A stretch of 13,419 bases of DNA from Gemmatimonadota bacterium (GTDB lineage Bacteria; GCA-2686955). Under the pieces are notes generated by a model. It worked only from the letters and a program-made list of their open reading frames with translations, searched no databases and had not been told where the DNA came from. The stretch covers positions 1-13,419 of the forward strand of contig NYZA01000100.1 in the NCBI GenBank assembly GCA_002686955.1. Direction: 5' to 3'. How positions within the stretch are numbered: the first letter of the stretch is position 1; each line of letters begins with the position of its first letter. Both the position numbers and the translations under genes were made by a program. Positions 6,438-13,419 of the stretch are shown one piece after another.

Positions 6438-7789
6438 CGCTCCACTTCCACCCGCAGATAGCGCCCCTCTACCGCCACCACACGCACCGAATCGCCCACG
6501 TCGAGCCGCCCCCCCTCCGCCGAGGCGAACCAGTACTCCCCGTTGACGAACACCCTGTAGGGCCGACCGCCTTCGTCGAGCACCGAACGCACCTGTCCGA
6601 TGCAGCCGATCAACCCCTCCGCCCCGGTCCGAACTCGGGCGCCCTGCGCCTTCAGAGCCATCCCCACGACGGCAAGAAAGAAGAGAAGAGTGAACGCGAC
6701 GACGGGAAGTACCACGGACACCACCGGGATAGCGAGAGATGGTTCGTCGATCAGTACGATCGACCCGAGCACCATACAGAGAATACCCGCGACGGTCAGT
6801 GCTCCATAGCTCGTGACCTTCACCTCGAGCATGAAAAAGAGCATCGCCAGGCCGATCAGCCCCACGCCGGCCCACGAGATCGGCACGACCTGGAATCCGA
6901 TGACGGCCAGCAGGATGCAGATCCCCCCGACGATCCCCGGGAAAAGGGTGCCCGGATTCCAGAGCTCGAAAAGGATGCCGTACGCTCCGAGGATCCCGAG
7001 CAGATAGGCGACGGTGGGGTTCGAGAGGACGAAGAGGAAGCCTTCCTTGCGGCTCATTTCGATCCGCTCCACGGGAGCGTCCGCCGTCTTCAAAACCACG
7101 GGCTCATCGCCGTCGACGACCACCGTGAGGCCGTCCACCTCCTCCATGAGCTCGCCGAGATCGCGCACCACGAAATCGATCACACCGAGCTCCAGCGCCT
7201 CTTCCGCCGTGGCCGAGACCGATTCCAAGACCGCCTTCTCGGCCCACTCGGCGTTCCGCCCCCGCTCAGCGGCGAGCGCACGCACATGAGCGAGAAAGTC
7301 GTTCTCGATCTTCTCGCGCATCGTCCCGTCGATCTCGCCGCCGCCGATCGCCACCGGATGGGCCGCGCCGATGTTCGTGCCGGGAGCCATCGCGGCCACG
7401 TGGGCCGCCATTGTGATGATCGCGCCGGCCGACGCCGCCCGTCCCCCCGGAGGACCGACCAGAACCGCCACCGGCACCTTCGATCCGAGAAAGGCCTTCA
7501 CGATGTCGCGCATCGATTCTTCGAGCCCGCCGGGTGTGTCGAGCTCGAGCACGAAGAGCGCGTTGCCCCGCTCTTCCGCGACCTCGAGCGTACGGATGAC
7601 GAAGCCGGCCGAGATCGGAGTGATCGGTCCGTCGACCGCCGCGACCACGATCCGTTCCGCACGGCCGGTGTCGGAGTGCGCATCGCCACCGGAGGCCGAG
7701 CCGAGCGCGCCAAGAGCCCCGAGCATCAGAAGAAGAAACGCCGAGCGCGCCGCCGGCCGAGTGGTCTTTCGTGGACTGCTCCGATTCAT
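6434..7789 (-). CDS. NfeD-family membrane-bound serine protease (ClpP-like) with C-terminal OB domain
   Basis: This 451-residue protein is the long form of NfeD. A signal peptide or anchor covers about 16-34. The ClpP-like protease domain spans about 45-235, with LDTPGG (83-88) and the catalytic serine in GRAASAG at S120. K160 is the likely general base, 40 residues later, matching the Ser-Lys spacing of archaeal homologues. Membrane helices fill about 250-380, and the last 60 residues ([11 protein letters not shown] to YLRVEVE) form the NfeD OB-like domain, including FVNGEYW. All parts are present, so the enzyme should be active. The ATG at 7789 has agga about 10 nt upstream. The gene is first in a two-gene unit with slipin. 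Its expected role is membrane protein quality control, with the protease domain outside the cytoplasm. It is divergent from the polysaccharide operon, with 63 bp between start codons. Confidence 0.95.
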   Translation of the reverse strand: MNRSSPRKTTRPAARSAFLLLMLGALGALGSASGGDAHSDTGRAERIVVAAVDGPITPISAGFVIRTLEVAEERGNALFVLELDTPGGLEESMRDIVKAFLGSKVPVAVLVGPPGGRAASAGAIITMAAHVAAMAPGTNIGAAHPVAIGGGEIDGTMREKIENDFLAHVRALAAERGRNAEWAEKAVLESVSATAEEALELGVIDFVVRDLGELMEEVDGLTVVVDGDEPVVLKTADAPVERIEMSRKEGFLFVLSNPTVAYLLGILGAYGILFELWNPGTLFPGIVGGICILLAVIGFQVVPISWAGVGLIGLAMLFFMLEVKVTSYGALTVAGILCMVLGSIVLIDEPSLAIPVVSVVLPVVAFTLLFFLAVVGMALKAQGARVRTGAEGLIGCIGQVRSVLDEGGRPYRVFVNGEYWFASAEGGRLDVGDSVRVVAVEGRYLRVEVER

Positions 7790-7852
7790 CTGTCGTGGAT
7801 CCTGGTAAGGTCCCCCGTCCTCAACGTCTTGCCAACAGGTCGGATTCTACAC

Positions 7853-9487
7853 ATGTCACGCTCGATCGAAACAGCTCTGCTCGCGGCGCTCCTCTTCGGA
7901 GCCGCGCCCGCTTCCGGACTGCCGGCCCCACCTTTCGAGGTTCCGCTCAGGCACCGCCTCTACCCATTCGTGGCGCGGATTCAGGTGCGCTCCTCCGACC
8001 TGCCCCTATTCGCCCAGAGCCGACCCTACATCCGATCCGATGCCGCCAAGCTGATCCGCTGGGTCGAAAAGCGAGTGACCGAAGGCGCGCTCGTTCTCTC
8101 CGCGGGGGAGGAACACGATCTCGACGCCCTCCGCCGGGAGTTCGCGGCCGAGCTCGGGCGGGATGTAGAGGGCGCCGGCACCGAGCCGTACGCACTGGTC
8201 ATCGAAGAGGATGGGGATCGGCTCGTCCTCGATCTGTACGCCAGCGAGAGCTATGTAGCGGCGGGGGACGAAGCGACCGAGGCACTCGATCTGACCGCAT
8301 CGACGACCACGGTGGGCGGCCATATGAGGGCCACCCTCGGCGGCCGGCTTGCGCTTTCGGCCGATGTGCGCAACACCCGCTTGCAGGGCTCGAGCGGCCG
8401 CAGCACATTCGTGGCGCGCCACGGCCCCCCCTCGACCAAAGCGGGCGAGGAGGGGGAGTTTCAGGATTCCGCCGACGGCTATGCCGCGATCTCCACTCCG
8501 ATCGCCGATCTCTCGATCGGAAAATCGCTGCTCGATTGGGGGCCGGGGCGATCGGGCAGGCTGCTGCTCGGCTCCGACTCCTACGCCTTCGATCAGATCC
8601 GGCTGACCCGCGCTCTGGGTCCCTTGCGCTTCGTGGCGGTCCACGGCTGGGTGCGGGGTGACCACGAGCCCCGATACCTCGCCGCCCACCGGATCGAGGC
8701 GAAGATCCACCCGCGGCTCAGCTTGGGCGGGGGCGAGGCGGTGGTTTACGGGCAGACCGATCGTCTCGAATCGGAGCGTGAGCGCGGCGGGTTTCAACTG
8801 GAGTATCTGCTCCCGCTCTTCCCGCTCCACGTCGCGGAGCACTACCTCGGCGATCTCGACAACAATCTGATGTCGTTCGACGCCTTCTGGCTACCGGTCG
8901 ACGGTCTGGCGCTATGGGGCGAGCTTCTGATCGACGATTTCAACACCTCGCGGGCCTGGAACCATTTCGGGAACAAGCTCGGCTGGGTCGGAGGAGCCCG
9001 CGCCGTCTTCGGCTCGACCGGCATCGATGCTGGGATCGAGTACAGCCGGCTCGATCCCTGGGTCTACACGCACCGCCTGGATGGCCACAGCTACACCCAC
9101 TTCGATCGTTCCCTCGGCCACTGGCTTCTGCCGAATTCCGACGAGATTCGGGGGGACTTGGGATGGCGACCGATCGGAGCGCTGAGCCTAGAGTGTTCCT
9201 TTAGTATTCTTCGCTATTCCGTTGGCCATACGGCGGATGGAATCGGTGGTTACTTCGTGCCGGATACCGAACGACTAGATCCGTCGACCTACGACACACC
9301 GAAAAACGCCTTCACCGGAACGATCGAGACGACGCGCGAGCTCGAATTGCGGGCGGAGTGGGAGCCCTTCTACGAATGCTTCCTCCGTGTCGAGGCGGCC
9401 CGGCTCGAGATCGAGAATCTGGGCAACTCGGCCGGTGAAGATCTGAGCGATTCACGGATCGGGGTCGGCCTCCGTGTGGAGCGTTGA
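7853..9487 (+). CDS. Wzi-family capsule assembly outer-membrane protein
   Basis: This 544-residue exported protein resembles the Wzi capsule assembly family, which forms an outer-membrane barrel that holds group 1 capsule in E. coli. It has a signal peptide (hydrophobic 8-21, then ASG). An N-terminal segment (about 25-105) carries the pattern FAQSRPYIRSDAAKLIRW, common ahead of the barrel in Wzi-like proteins of environmental bacteria. The best family mark is KSLLDWGPGRSGRLLL near 224-239, with FDQIRL after it. Strand-like repeats fill the rest. It does not end in an aromatic residue (last residues GLRVER), which is unusual for a barrel. The ATG at 7853 was chosen for the signal peptide; the open frame upstream is antisense to the NfeD gene. 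It heads an operon with glycosyltransferases, which supports a surface-polysaccharide role. Confidence 0.75.
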   Translation: MSRSIETALLAALLFGAAPASGLPAPPFEVPLRHRLYPFVARIQVRSSDLPLFAQSRPYIRSDAAKLIRWVEKRVTEGALVLSAGEEHDLDALRREFAAELGRDVEGAGTEPYALVIEEDGDRLVLDLYASESYVAAGDEATEALDLTASTTTVGGHMRATLGGRLALSADVRNTRLQGSSGRSTFVARHGPPSTKAGEEGEFQDSADGYAAISTPIADLSIGKSLLDWGPGRSGRLLLGSDSYAFDQIRLTRALGPLRFVAVHGWVRGDHEPRYLAAHRIEAKIHPRLSLGGGEAVVYGQTDRLESERERGGFQLEYLLPLFPLHVAEHYLGDLDNNLMSFDAFWLPVDGLALWGELLIDDFNTSRAWNHFGNKLGWVGGARAVFGSTGIDAGIEYSRLDPWVYTHRLDGHSYTHFDRSLGHWLLPNSDEIRGDLGWRPIGALSLECSFSILRYSVGHTADGIGGYFVPDTERLDPSTYDTPKNAFTGTIETTRELELRAEWEPFYECFLRVEAARLEIENLGNSAGEDLSDSRIGVGLRVER

Positions 9488-10652
9488 GCTCACATGGATC
9501 GCCTGGGCCGTGGCGGCCCTCACCCTTTTTCATGCGGGGGCGGCTCTGTGGTTGATCCGCGGTATGGGTCGATCGTTGCCTGTAGAGAACGAGCGACCCC
9601 CGGTGAGCGTGGTCGTGGCGGCCAGGGATGAGGCGGAAGCGATCGGGGGGTTGGTTGCAGCTATCACGGGTCAGGACTACGAAGGTCCGGTCGAGCTGAT
9701 CGTCGTTGACGACCGCTCCGTCGATGGCACTGCGGACCACGCGCAGCGACACGCGGAATGCGTCGGCTCGGGCCGGTCGGTGAGGATTCTGCGTATCGCC
9801 CACACTCCCCCAGGAGTTTCCCCGAAGAAACACTCTCTCGGGGTGGGCATCGATGCGGCACGACACGAGCTTCTGGCCTTTACCGATGGGGACACGCGGC
9901 CCGAGCCGACATGGATTTCGGCGATGAGCACTCATCTGGGGGACGAGGTCGGTCTGGTGATCGGGCCGGCGCCGATCGATGGGGCGGGTTGGCTGGGGCG
10001 CGTCGCTTCGCTGGAGGCGCTCGGGCTGGGCGCGGTGGCGGCGGGAAGCGCGGGGGCGGGTTACGCACTGACCTGCACGGGTCGGAATCTGCTCTACCGC
10101 CGAAGAGCCCTGGCCGACGCTGGGGGAATGCAGGCGAGCGCGGGATTGGGGGCCGGCGACGACGATCTGACGATGGGCAGGCTGAGGGACGAGACCGAGT
10201 GGCGAATCGTGCATGCGCGGGGGCGCGCGGCGGCGGTGCGAGGGCGGGCGAAGCGCGAATGGGGAGATTGGATCGCTCAGCGCAGACGGCATGCATCGAA
10301 CAGCACGCGATTCGCCCCGCGCATCGTTGCCGGACTGGGGGTGCTCTATCTCTATCACCTGCTACCGATCTTGTTGGTGGGCATGGGGTTCGTCGCTTGG
10401 AATCCTCTCGGCTGCTGGGCTCTCGCGGGCGCGGCCTGGGGGGTCCGCGCGGCGATCGATTGGGGGCTTCTGGCGAACGCGGCGCGCCGCTTCGGTGAAG
10501 ATCCGCCGTCGATCGCGCTCGGGATCGTGGAGCCGCTTTTCAGTTTGATGGTGGTCGTGGTGGCTCCCCTCGGTATTCTTCGCGGCTATAGCTGGAAGGG
10601 CGAGCGTTTCCCGAGAGGCAAAGTGCGACCACCGAAAAAGAGGACGATATGA
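9474..10652 (+). CDS. Membrane-bound family 2 glycosyltransferase, variant lacking the usual QxxRW tryptophan
   Basis: This 392-residue protein has a GT-A catalytic domain between membrane helices (one at about 5-28, about three at 283-370). Visible motifs are VSVVVAARDE near 44-53, VDDRSVDGT at 78-86, the DxD-like TDGD at 137-140, and GDDD at 228-231 for the acceptor-side aspartate. The place where GT2 enzymes carry (Q/R)xxRW reads QRRRH (269-273), so histidine replaces the expected tryptophan. It ends with a YSWKGERF element like the WKGR motif of its downstream paralogue. The GTG at 9474 overlaps the Wzi gene by 14 nt. The next in-frame ATG would remove the first membrane helix. It would transfer sugar from a nucleotide donor on the cytoplasmic side of the inner membrane. 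Sugar and acceptor are unknown. Confidence 0.88.
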   Translation: MWSVELTWIAWAVAALTLFHAGAALWLIRGMGRSLPVENERPPVSVVVAARDEAEAIGGLVAAITGQDYEGPVELIVVDDRSVDGTADHAQRHAECVGSGRSVRILRIAHTPPGVSPKKHSLGVGIDAARHELLAFTDGDTRPEPTWISAMSTHLGDEVGLVIGPAPIDGAGWLGRVASLEALGLGAVAAGSAGAGYALTCTGRNLLYRRRALADAGGMQASAGLGAGDDDLTMGRLRDETEWRIVHARGRAAAVRGRAKREWGDWIAQRRRHASNSTRFAPRIVAGLGVLYLYHLLPILLVGMGFVAWNPLGCWALAGAAWGVRAAIDWGLLANAARRFGEDPPSIALGIVEPLFSLMVVVVAPLGILRGYSWKGERFPRGKVRPPKKRTI

Positions 10653-11848
10653 TGGCGGCGGAATCGCTCTGGATCGAGGGATGGCGCACGCTGCTCTTTG
10701 CGCTCTGCGGGGTGCATCTGCTCTTCGTGTCGGCGTTTTGGTTCGGCCTGGGGCGCTTGAAACGAAACCGCGCGGCGGAACAGCCGAGCGTCTCGATCGT
10801 GGTGCCCGCGCGTGACGAAGAAGCGCTGCTGCCCCGCTGCATCGAATCGCTCCAGCGACAAGAGGACTATCCGGCCGATCGGATCGAGATCATCGTCGTC
10901 GACGATCGCTCGACCGATACGACGGCGGAGATCGTTCGCCAGTACGCAAGGCACGACCCACGCGTACGCCTGGTGCGGGTCGATTCGAACCCAAAGGGGT
11001 ATTCGCCGAAGAAGAACGCCGTCGATCAGGGGATCGCGGCGGCGACGGGTGAGCTGCTCTTTCCGATCGATGCCGATTGTGAGGCCCATCCCAGATGGCT
11101 CGCCTCGATGGTCGGCTGCTTCGCGCCCGATGTCGCCATGGTCTCGGGCTTCGCCGAGCTCGATCGCCCGAACCATTCCGAGCGTACCTTCATCCGGATC
11201 CAGTCGCTGGAGCTGCTCTCCCTCTTCGCTTGCGCGGCGGGATCGACATCGATCGGCTGGATTCTGGCCTCTTCGGGAGCAAGCCAGGGGTATCGACGCT
11301 CGACCTGGGACCAGATCGGAGGATTCGGCGAAATCGGCCCGCTGGTATCGGGCGACGACGACCTGATGGTGCAGCGGGTGGCGCGCCTCGGCACGGGACG
11401 GATCGTCTTCGCGGCGGAGCCCGAAGCGCGGGTCTTGACCGAGCCGATGCGGACGGTGCGCGATTTCTACCGGCAGCGGAAGCGTTGGGGGTCGAAATAC
11501 ACCCATCATCGCCATTCGTACGCTGCCTTCTTGACCCTCTTCTACACCTTCAATCTGCTGCTTTTCTTCTCACCGGTGCTGGTCGTCTTGGCGCCGGGTC
11601 AGGCGTTGATCCCTTGGGTCGCGGCGCTGGCTCTGAAATGGGGTGGAGAGCTGATGCTGCTCCGGCGCGCGGCGATCGCGTTCGGACGGGTCGACCTGCT
11701 GCGTTACTTTCCGATCTGGGCCCTGCTCCATGTGCCGTACATCACATGGATGGGACCGGCGTCCCTTTTCGGCAAGGTGGTGTGGAAGGGGCGTGTCCAC
11801 GGCACGAGGTCGCTGATGGGCGATGAAGAGGGACGGCGAGCCGCGTGA
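10649..11848 (+). CDS. Membrane-bound family 2 glycosyltransferase with complete QxxRW motif
   Basis: This 399-residue paralogue of the preceding gene has the same layout: one N-terminal membrane helix (about 13-34), a GT-A domain and C-terminal helices (about 270-385). Motifs are VSIVVPARDE at 48-57, VDDRSTDTT at 84-92, DAD at 141-143, GDDD at 225-228 and QRKRW at 256-260, all intact. WKGR occurs near 369-372. It shares SPKK, the DxD, GDDD and WKG positions with the upstream enzyme, so the two likely arose by tandem duplication and then diverged. ATGA joins it to the upstream stop; a second ATG three bases later fits the aggacgat site better. The intact QxxRW and helices would allow a processive polymerase role, but homologues adding single sugars to lipids look similar. 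Confidence 0.9.
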   Translation: MMAAESLWIEGWRTLLFALCGVHLLFVSAFWFGLGRLKRNRAAEQPSVSIVVPARDEEALLPRCIESLQRQEDYPADRIEIIVVDDRSTDTTAEIVRQYARHDPRVRLVRVDSNPKGYSPKKNAVDQGIAAATGELLFPIDADCEAHPRWLASMVGCFAPDVAMVSGFAELDRPNHSERTFIRIQSLELLSLFACAAGSTSIGWILASSGASQGYRRSTWDQIGGFGEIGPLVSGDDDLMVQRVARLGTGRIVFAAEPEARVLTEPMRTVRDFYRQRKRWGSKYTHHRHSYAAFLTLFYTFNLLLFFSPVLVVLAPGQALIPWVAALALKWGGELMLLRRAAIAFGRVDLLRYFPIWALLHVPYITWMGPASLFGKVVWKGRVHGTRSLMGDEEGRRAA

Positions 11849-12567
11849 ATCTCGGTGGCGGAGCCTTGTTCGGGTCGGTCGCGGTCGCCGGCGCGGCGTT
11901 CTACGGCCTCGCCGCCACACGGGTCACGCGCCCGCTGCTCTGGGATCGCTTCTACGACCATGTGATCTGGCGGGGATCGACGGCGTCGCCCGCCCGATTC
12001 GCGCTCAGCTTCGACGACGGCCCCGACCCGGAGAACACTCCGCCTCTGCTCGATGTGCTGGAGAGGCACGGCGCCAGAGCGACCTTCTTCATGGTCGGGA
12101 AGCAGGCTCTGAGGAACCGATCGCTGGTGGAGCGGGTGGCGCGATCGGGGCACGAGATCGGCAACCACTCGCTCTCCCACAGGCGCATGATCTTCCTCTC
12201 GCGGACCGAGATCGAGAAGGAGATCGATGCGGGCGCGGATGCGATTCGCGACGCGGGAGGGGGTAGGACGAGCCTCTTTCGACCTCCCTACGGCCTGCGA
12301 GATCCCCGTCTGCTGTCGGCGACGGCGAAGCGCGGATACCGGGTGATGCTCTGGTCGGTGATGCCCTGGGACTGGACGCGACCGCCGGCGACCTGGATCG
12401 AAGGATGGCTGCGCCTGCGGGTGGGCGCCGGATCGATCGTCGTACTCCATGATGGCGGCGGAGACCGCTCCGCGACGGTCGAGGCGGTGGATCGGGTGCT
12501 GCCCGCGCTACGGGAGAGGAGGTTCGAGGCCGTGACTTTGAGCGAGCTGATCGAGAGGCCGGCGTGA
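11845..12567 (+). CDS. Membrane-anchored polysaccharide deacetylase (CE4/NodB domain)
   Basis: This 240-residue protein has an N-terminal hydrophobic segment (about 7-24) that would anchor or export it, then a NodB domain. All five CE4 motifs can be seen: SFDDGP at 55-60 (D57 base, D58 metal), HSLSH at 108-112 (metal histidines), RPPYG at 146-150, a WDW element at 175-177 and LHDGG at 201-205 with the catalytic histidine. The metal triad and catalytic residues are intact, so it should remove N-acetyl groups from a hexosamine-containing glycan. The GTG start gives a GTGA overlap with the glycosyltransferase stop and also with the following gene. A synthase followed by a deacetylase recalls PNAG loci (IcaA-IcaB, PgaC-PgaB), but the protein lacks the PgaB C-terminal domain. 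The substrate could also be peptidoglycan or a lipid-linked sugar. Confidence 0.93.
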   Translation: MNLGGGALFGSVAVAGAAFYGLAATRVTRPLLWDRFYDHVIWRGSTASPARFALSFDDGPDPENTPPLLDVLERHGARATFFMVGKQALRNRSLVERVARSGHEIGNHSLSHRRMIFLSRTEIEKEIDAGADAIRDAGGGRTSLFRPPYGLRDPRLLSATAKRGYRVMLWSVMPWDWTRPPATWIEGWLRLRVGAGSIVVLHDGGGDRSATVEAVDRVLPALRERRFEAVTLSELIERPA

Positions 12568-13412
12568 GGTTCCGACGGCTCGCTCGAGGTTGGCTCTTGG
12601 CCGCGACCACTCTGGGATGCCTGGGGGCCGCGCCGGCTGAACCGATGGCGGTGGTGCCCGAGGTGAGCACCTTTCGAATCGCTCTGGTGAATGTGCCGGT
12701 CGTCGAGGCCAGCCTTGCGATCGAACCGGACTCCCTGGGTGGAATCCTGGTCGAGGGCAGAGCGCGAACCATCGGAATCGGGGGGATCCTCTACCCGATC
12801 GACAACCTCTACCGCGCGCTCCTCGATCCGATGAGCGGGCTGCCGCGCTGGTGGGAGAAGAGGATCGATCAGGCCGATGTGCAGCAATCGTTGCACGCAA
12901 AGGCGAATCGGGAGATCGGATGGGTGGACTACGGGGAGCACGGAAAACGCCCCCTGATCGAAGGCGCGAGCTGGTTCATCGCGGTCGGGGCGACCCTTCA
13001 TCTGGAGTCGTGGGAGATCGGCACGTGCCGCGGCTATCCGCTCGAGATGGAGGGACGCAGGCTGACGATGACGCTACGGGGGCTGGAAGAGGTGGAGCGC
13101 AAAGTGCTCGGACGCACTCGGCGCTGTATCGTGGTCGAGGCTGAATTCTCCGAGCCGAAGCCCAGGGCCGACGATCTGCTCCCGCGGACCGATATGCTGA
13201 CCTACCACCTGATCGACGACGACTTCTCGTGGCGCTTCGTGGTCACGCGGGAGAGTCCATCGATGCTCGCCGCGATCGAGCTGAAGCGCTCCCCGATCTC
13301 GATTCGTGCCGAGCTGACCCGCTTGGAGCGGGGCGGAGACGCGTGGGTCAAACCGCGAGGGGGGCGGAGCTCCCACCGGCGGCGGGGTTCGAAAGCCGAC
13401 CCCCCGCGGTGA
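12564..13412 (+). CDS. Exported DUF3108-like protein
   Basis: This 282-residue protein has a signal peptide (about 8-25, ending near CLGAAPA) and a beta-rich body resembling DUF3108: an early strand pair with VPVVEASLAI, a GRARTIGIGGILYPIDNLYRALLD segment from about 65, a central WWEKRIDQADVQQS portion and the later paired strands ESWEIGTCRGYPLEM and RCIVVEAEF. The first cysteine is in the signal region (LGC), which leaves a lipoprotein possible, but no clean lipobox is seen. The last 25 residues are rich in Arg, Ser and Gly and look disordered. The function of DUF3108 is not established; members are found in periplasmic or envelope settings. The GTG start overlaps the deacetylase stop (GTGA), so it belongs to the polysaccharide operon. 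Confidence 0.6.
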   Translation: MRFRRLARGWLLAATTLGCLGAAPAEPMAVVPEVSTFRIALVNVPVVEASLAIEPDSLGGILVEGRARTIGIGGILYPIDNLYRALLDPMSGLPRWWEKRIDQADVQQSLHAKANREIGWVDYGEHGKRPLIEGASWFIAVGATLHLESWEIGTCRGYPLEMEGRRLTMTLRGLEEVERKVLGRTRRCIVVEAEFSEPKPRADDLLPRTDMLTYHLIDDDFSWRFVVTRESPSMLAAIELKRSPISIRAELTRLERGGDAWVKPRGGRSSHRRRGSKADPPR

Positions 13413-13419
13413 TGGCGGC
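13412..13419 (+). CDS. Start of a further operon gene, cut by the window end
   Basis: The stop codon of the DUF3108-like gene (13410-13412) overlaps an ATG at 13412, forming TGATG, and a GTG at 13409 would give the GTGA overlap used elsewhere in this operon. Only two to three codons are visible (Met-Ala if the ATG is used), so the product cannot be named. The call rests on the overlap pattern shared by the genes upstream. Confidence 0.4.

Noticed and set aside
7790-7852. Divergent promoters between the NfeD and Wzi-like genes
   Set aside because: The 63-bp gap must be close to both promoters, but no correctly spaced -35/-10 pair was found on either strand (TTGCCA at 7829 is only 10 nt from the nearest AT-rich hexamer).
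8006-8842. 278-residue minus-strand open frame inside the Wzi-like gene
   Set aside because: It is antisense to a gene with signal peptide and Wzi motif and shows no domain of its own.

Overview
The window is GC-rich DNA from a Gram-negative bacterium. Two predicted outer-membrane beta-barrel proteins, signal peptides and a polysaccharide operon show that there is an outer membrane. Codon use, the NfeD/slipin pair and the Wzi-like protein would fit an uncultivated deltaproteobacterial or FCB-type lineage, but nothing here fixes the phylum. There is no rRNA, tRNA, CRISPR array or intact transposase gene.

Layout. (1) 1-228: an intergenic block rich in repeats, with a 17-bp tandem repeat followed by two palindromes built from four copies of an 11-bp motif. 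(2) 229-2367, minus: recD2-type helicase. (3) 2368-2661: divergent intergenic region filled mostly by a 175-bp nested inverted repeat. (4) 2662-5037, plus: a three-gene operon made of an outer-membrane porin-like barrel, an exported FMN-binding protein with a covalent flavinylation motif, and a four-helix membrane protein with intramembrane histidines. It looks like an extracytoplasmic flavin redox module and is the best candidate for a poorly described system. (5) 5038-5546: a convergent, gene-free region with strong palindromes; one has the look of an IS200/IS605 right end. (6) 5547-7789, minus: slipin and NfeD membrane protease, translationally coupled. (7) 7853-13419, plus: a tightly packed surface-polysaccharide operon of a Wzi-like outer-membrane protein, two paralogous family 2 glycosyltransferases, a CE4 polysaccharide deacetylase, a DUF3108-like exported protein and the first codons of another gene. 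All junctions overlap by 4 nt, except the first, which overlaps by 14 nt.

How they work together. In region 4 the likely logic is inner-membrane electron entry (four-helix protein), periplasmic flavin carrier (FMN protein) and outer-membrane passage (porin). In region 7 two membrane glycosyltransferases would build a glycan, the deacetylase would trim N-acetyl groups, and the Wzi-like barrel would hold or organise the polymer at the surface. NfeD and slipin form a known membrane quality-control pair. The three gene-free stretches all carry palindromes, placed at transcription-unit boundaries.

All function calls rest on motifs read by eye; no database search was run.
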